From Ailurus styani (lineage: Eukaryota > Chordata > Mammalia > Carnivora > Ailuridae): a stretch of DNA of 64,000 bases. The stretch spans positions 256,990 through 320,989 of the forward strand of contig LNAC01000737.1 in the NCBI GenBank assembly GCA_002007465.1, written 5' to 3'. A model generated the notes under the pieces. That model saw only the letters and a list, made by a program, of their open reading frames with translations. It searched no databases and was not told where the DNA came from. Shown piece by piece: positions 63,584-64,000 of the stretch (positions are counted from its first letter, which is position 1; every line of letters begins with the position of its first letter). Position numbers and translations under genes: made by a program.

Positions 63584-63779
63584 TTTTTTTAAAGATTTTA
63601 TTTTTTTATTTCACACAGGGAGAGAGATCACAAGGAGGCAGAGAGGCAGGCAGAGAGAAGGGGGGAAGCAGGCTCCCTGCTGAGCAGAGAGCCTGATGCG
63701 GGCCTCAATCCCAGGACCCTGGGATCATGACTTGAGCCGAAGGCAGCGGCTTTAACCCACTGAGCCACCCAGGCGCCCA
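63584..63779 (-). mobile_element. CAN-SINE inside a MIR
   Basis: Reverse-oriented young-type copy: T run, AAAGATTTTATTT, GA-rich segment, 'gagcctgatgcgggcctc', and 'ggctttaacccactgagcca' at the right end. Imperfect duplications around aacctggattttt / aacctgggttttt. Sense with respect to SACS. Confidence 0.93.
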
Positions 63780-63968
63780 GAACCTGGGTTTTTAATTACT
63801 GTCCACATCCACATGTGGGGTTGTTACTGATGGAACTAGAGATATTTACTCTGGAGGGAAAAAAAAATGACTCCCAGGGACCTCTTATAATATCCAAATA
63901 TGGGAATAGTTTTCATGTATAAATATCTCTGTGGCTCCAGAGACAAACAAATTTGGGGCTCACTCCCA

Positions 63969-64000
63969 CTATATATATATAATATATATATATATATATA
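63969..64000 (+). repeat. (TA)n microsatellite at the window edge
   Basis: TA dinucleotides with one interruption, cut by the end of the window. Confidence 0.9.

Noticed and set aside
1..64000. CRISPR arrays, operons, bacterial or viral gene clusters
   Set aside because: None present. The tandem repeats seen are minisatellites, microsatellites and GC-box units typical of a mammalian genome.

Overview
This is a mammalian nuclear window that carries most of the sacsin gene (SACS) on the minus strand. Many tRNA-derived CAN-SINE copies with A-rich tails and target-site duplications identify the genome as a carnivoran. The SINE variant reading 'taaagcctctgcctt' suggests a caniform, probably a mustelid; that last step is inference.

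Layout, in transcription order (high to low coordinates). At 47.2-48.2 kb lies a CpG island, partly lost in a 372-base N gap. It holds the ubiquitin-like exon and two candidate in-frame start exons. Seven further coding exons follow at 43.1, 41.7, 35.7, 30.2, 27.6-26.1 and 25.4 kb, ending in one giant exon at 13914-2357. All splice boundaries are GT-AG and the phases join without a break. From the ubiquitin-like exon to the stop there are 13,717 coding bases, which gives about 4,575-4,590 residues depending on the start; human sacsin has 4,579. The 3'UTR runs to a poly(A) signal near 1060.

The product is a very large co-chaperone. In order it has a ubiquitin-like segment, three sacsin repeat regions each headed by an Hsp90-like (GHKL) ATPase module, a DnaJ domain with an HPD motif, and a C-terminal HEPN domain. 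Loss of the human gene causes the ataxia ARSACS.

The introns and the region upstream of 48.2 kb contain repeats: 11 CAN-SINEs, two same-strand L1 fragments (36.8-40.6 and 54.8-57.6 kb), a short L1 3' end with a probable 3' transduction, old L2 and MIR pieces, a Tigger-type DNA transposon and a 34-bp minisatellite. I see no second protein-coding gene, no RNA gene and no unknown multi-gene system. The points most worth following are the start-exon choice in the CpG island, a young antisense SINE 28 bases from a SACS splice acceptor, the paired L1s flanking the first coding exons, and the contrast between the intron-split first ATPase module and the intronless second and third modules.
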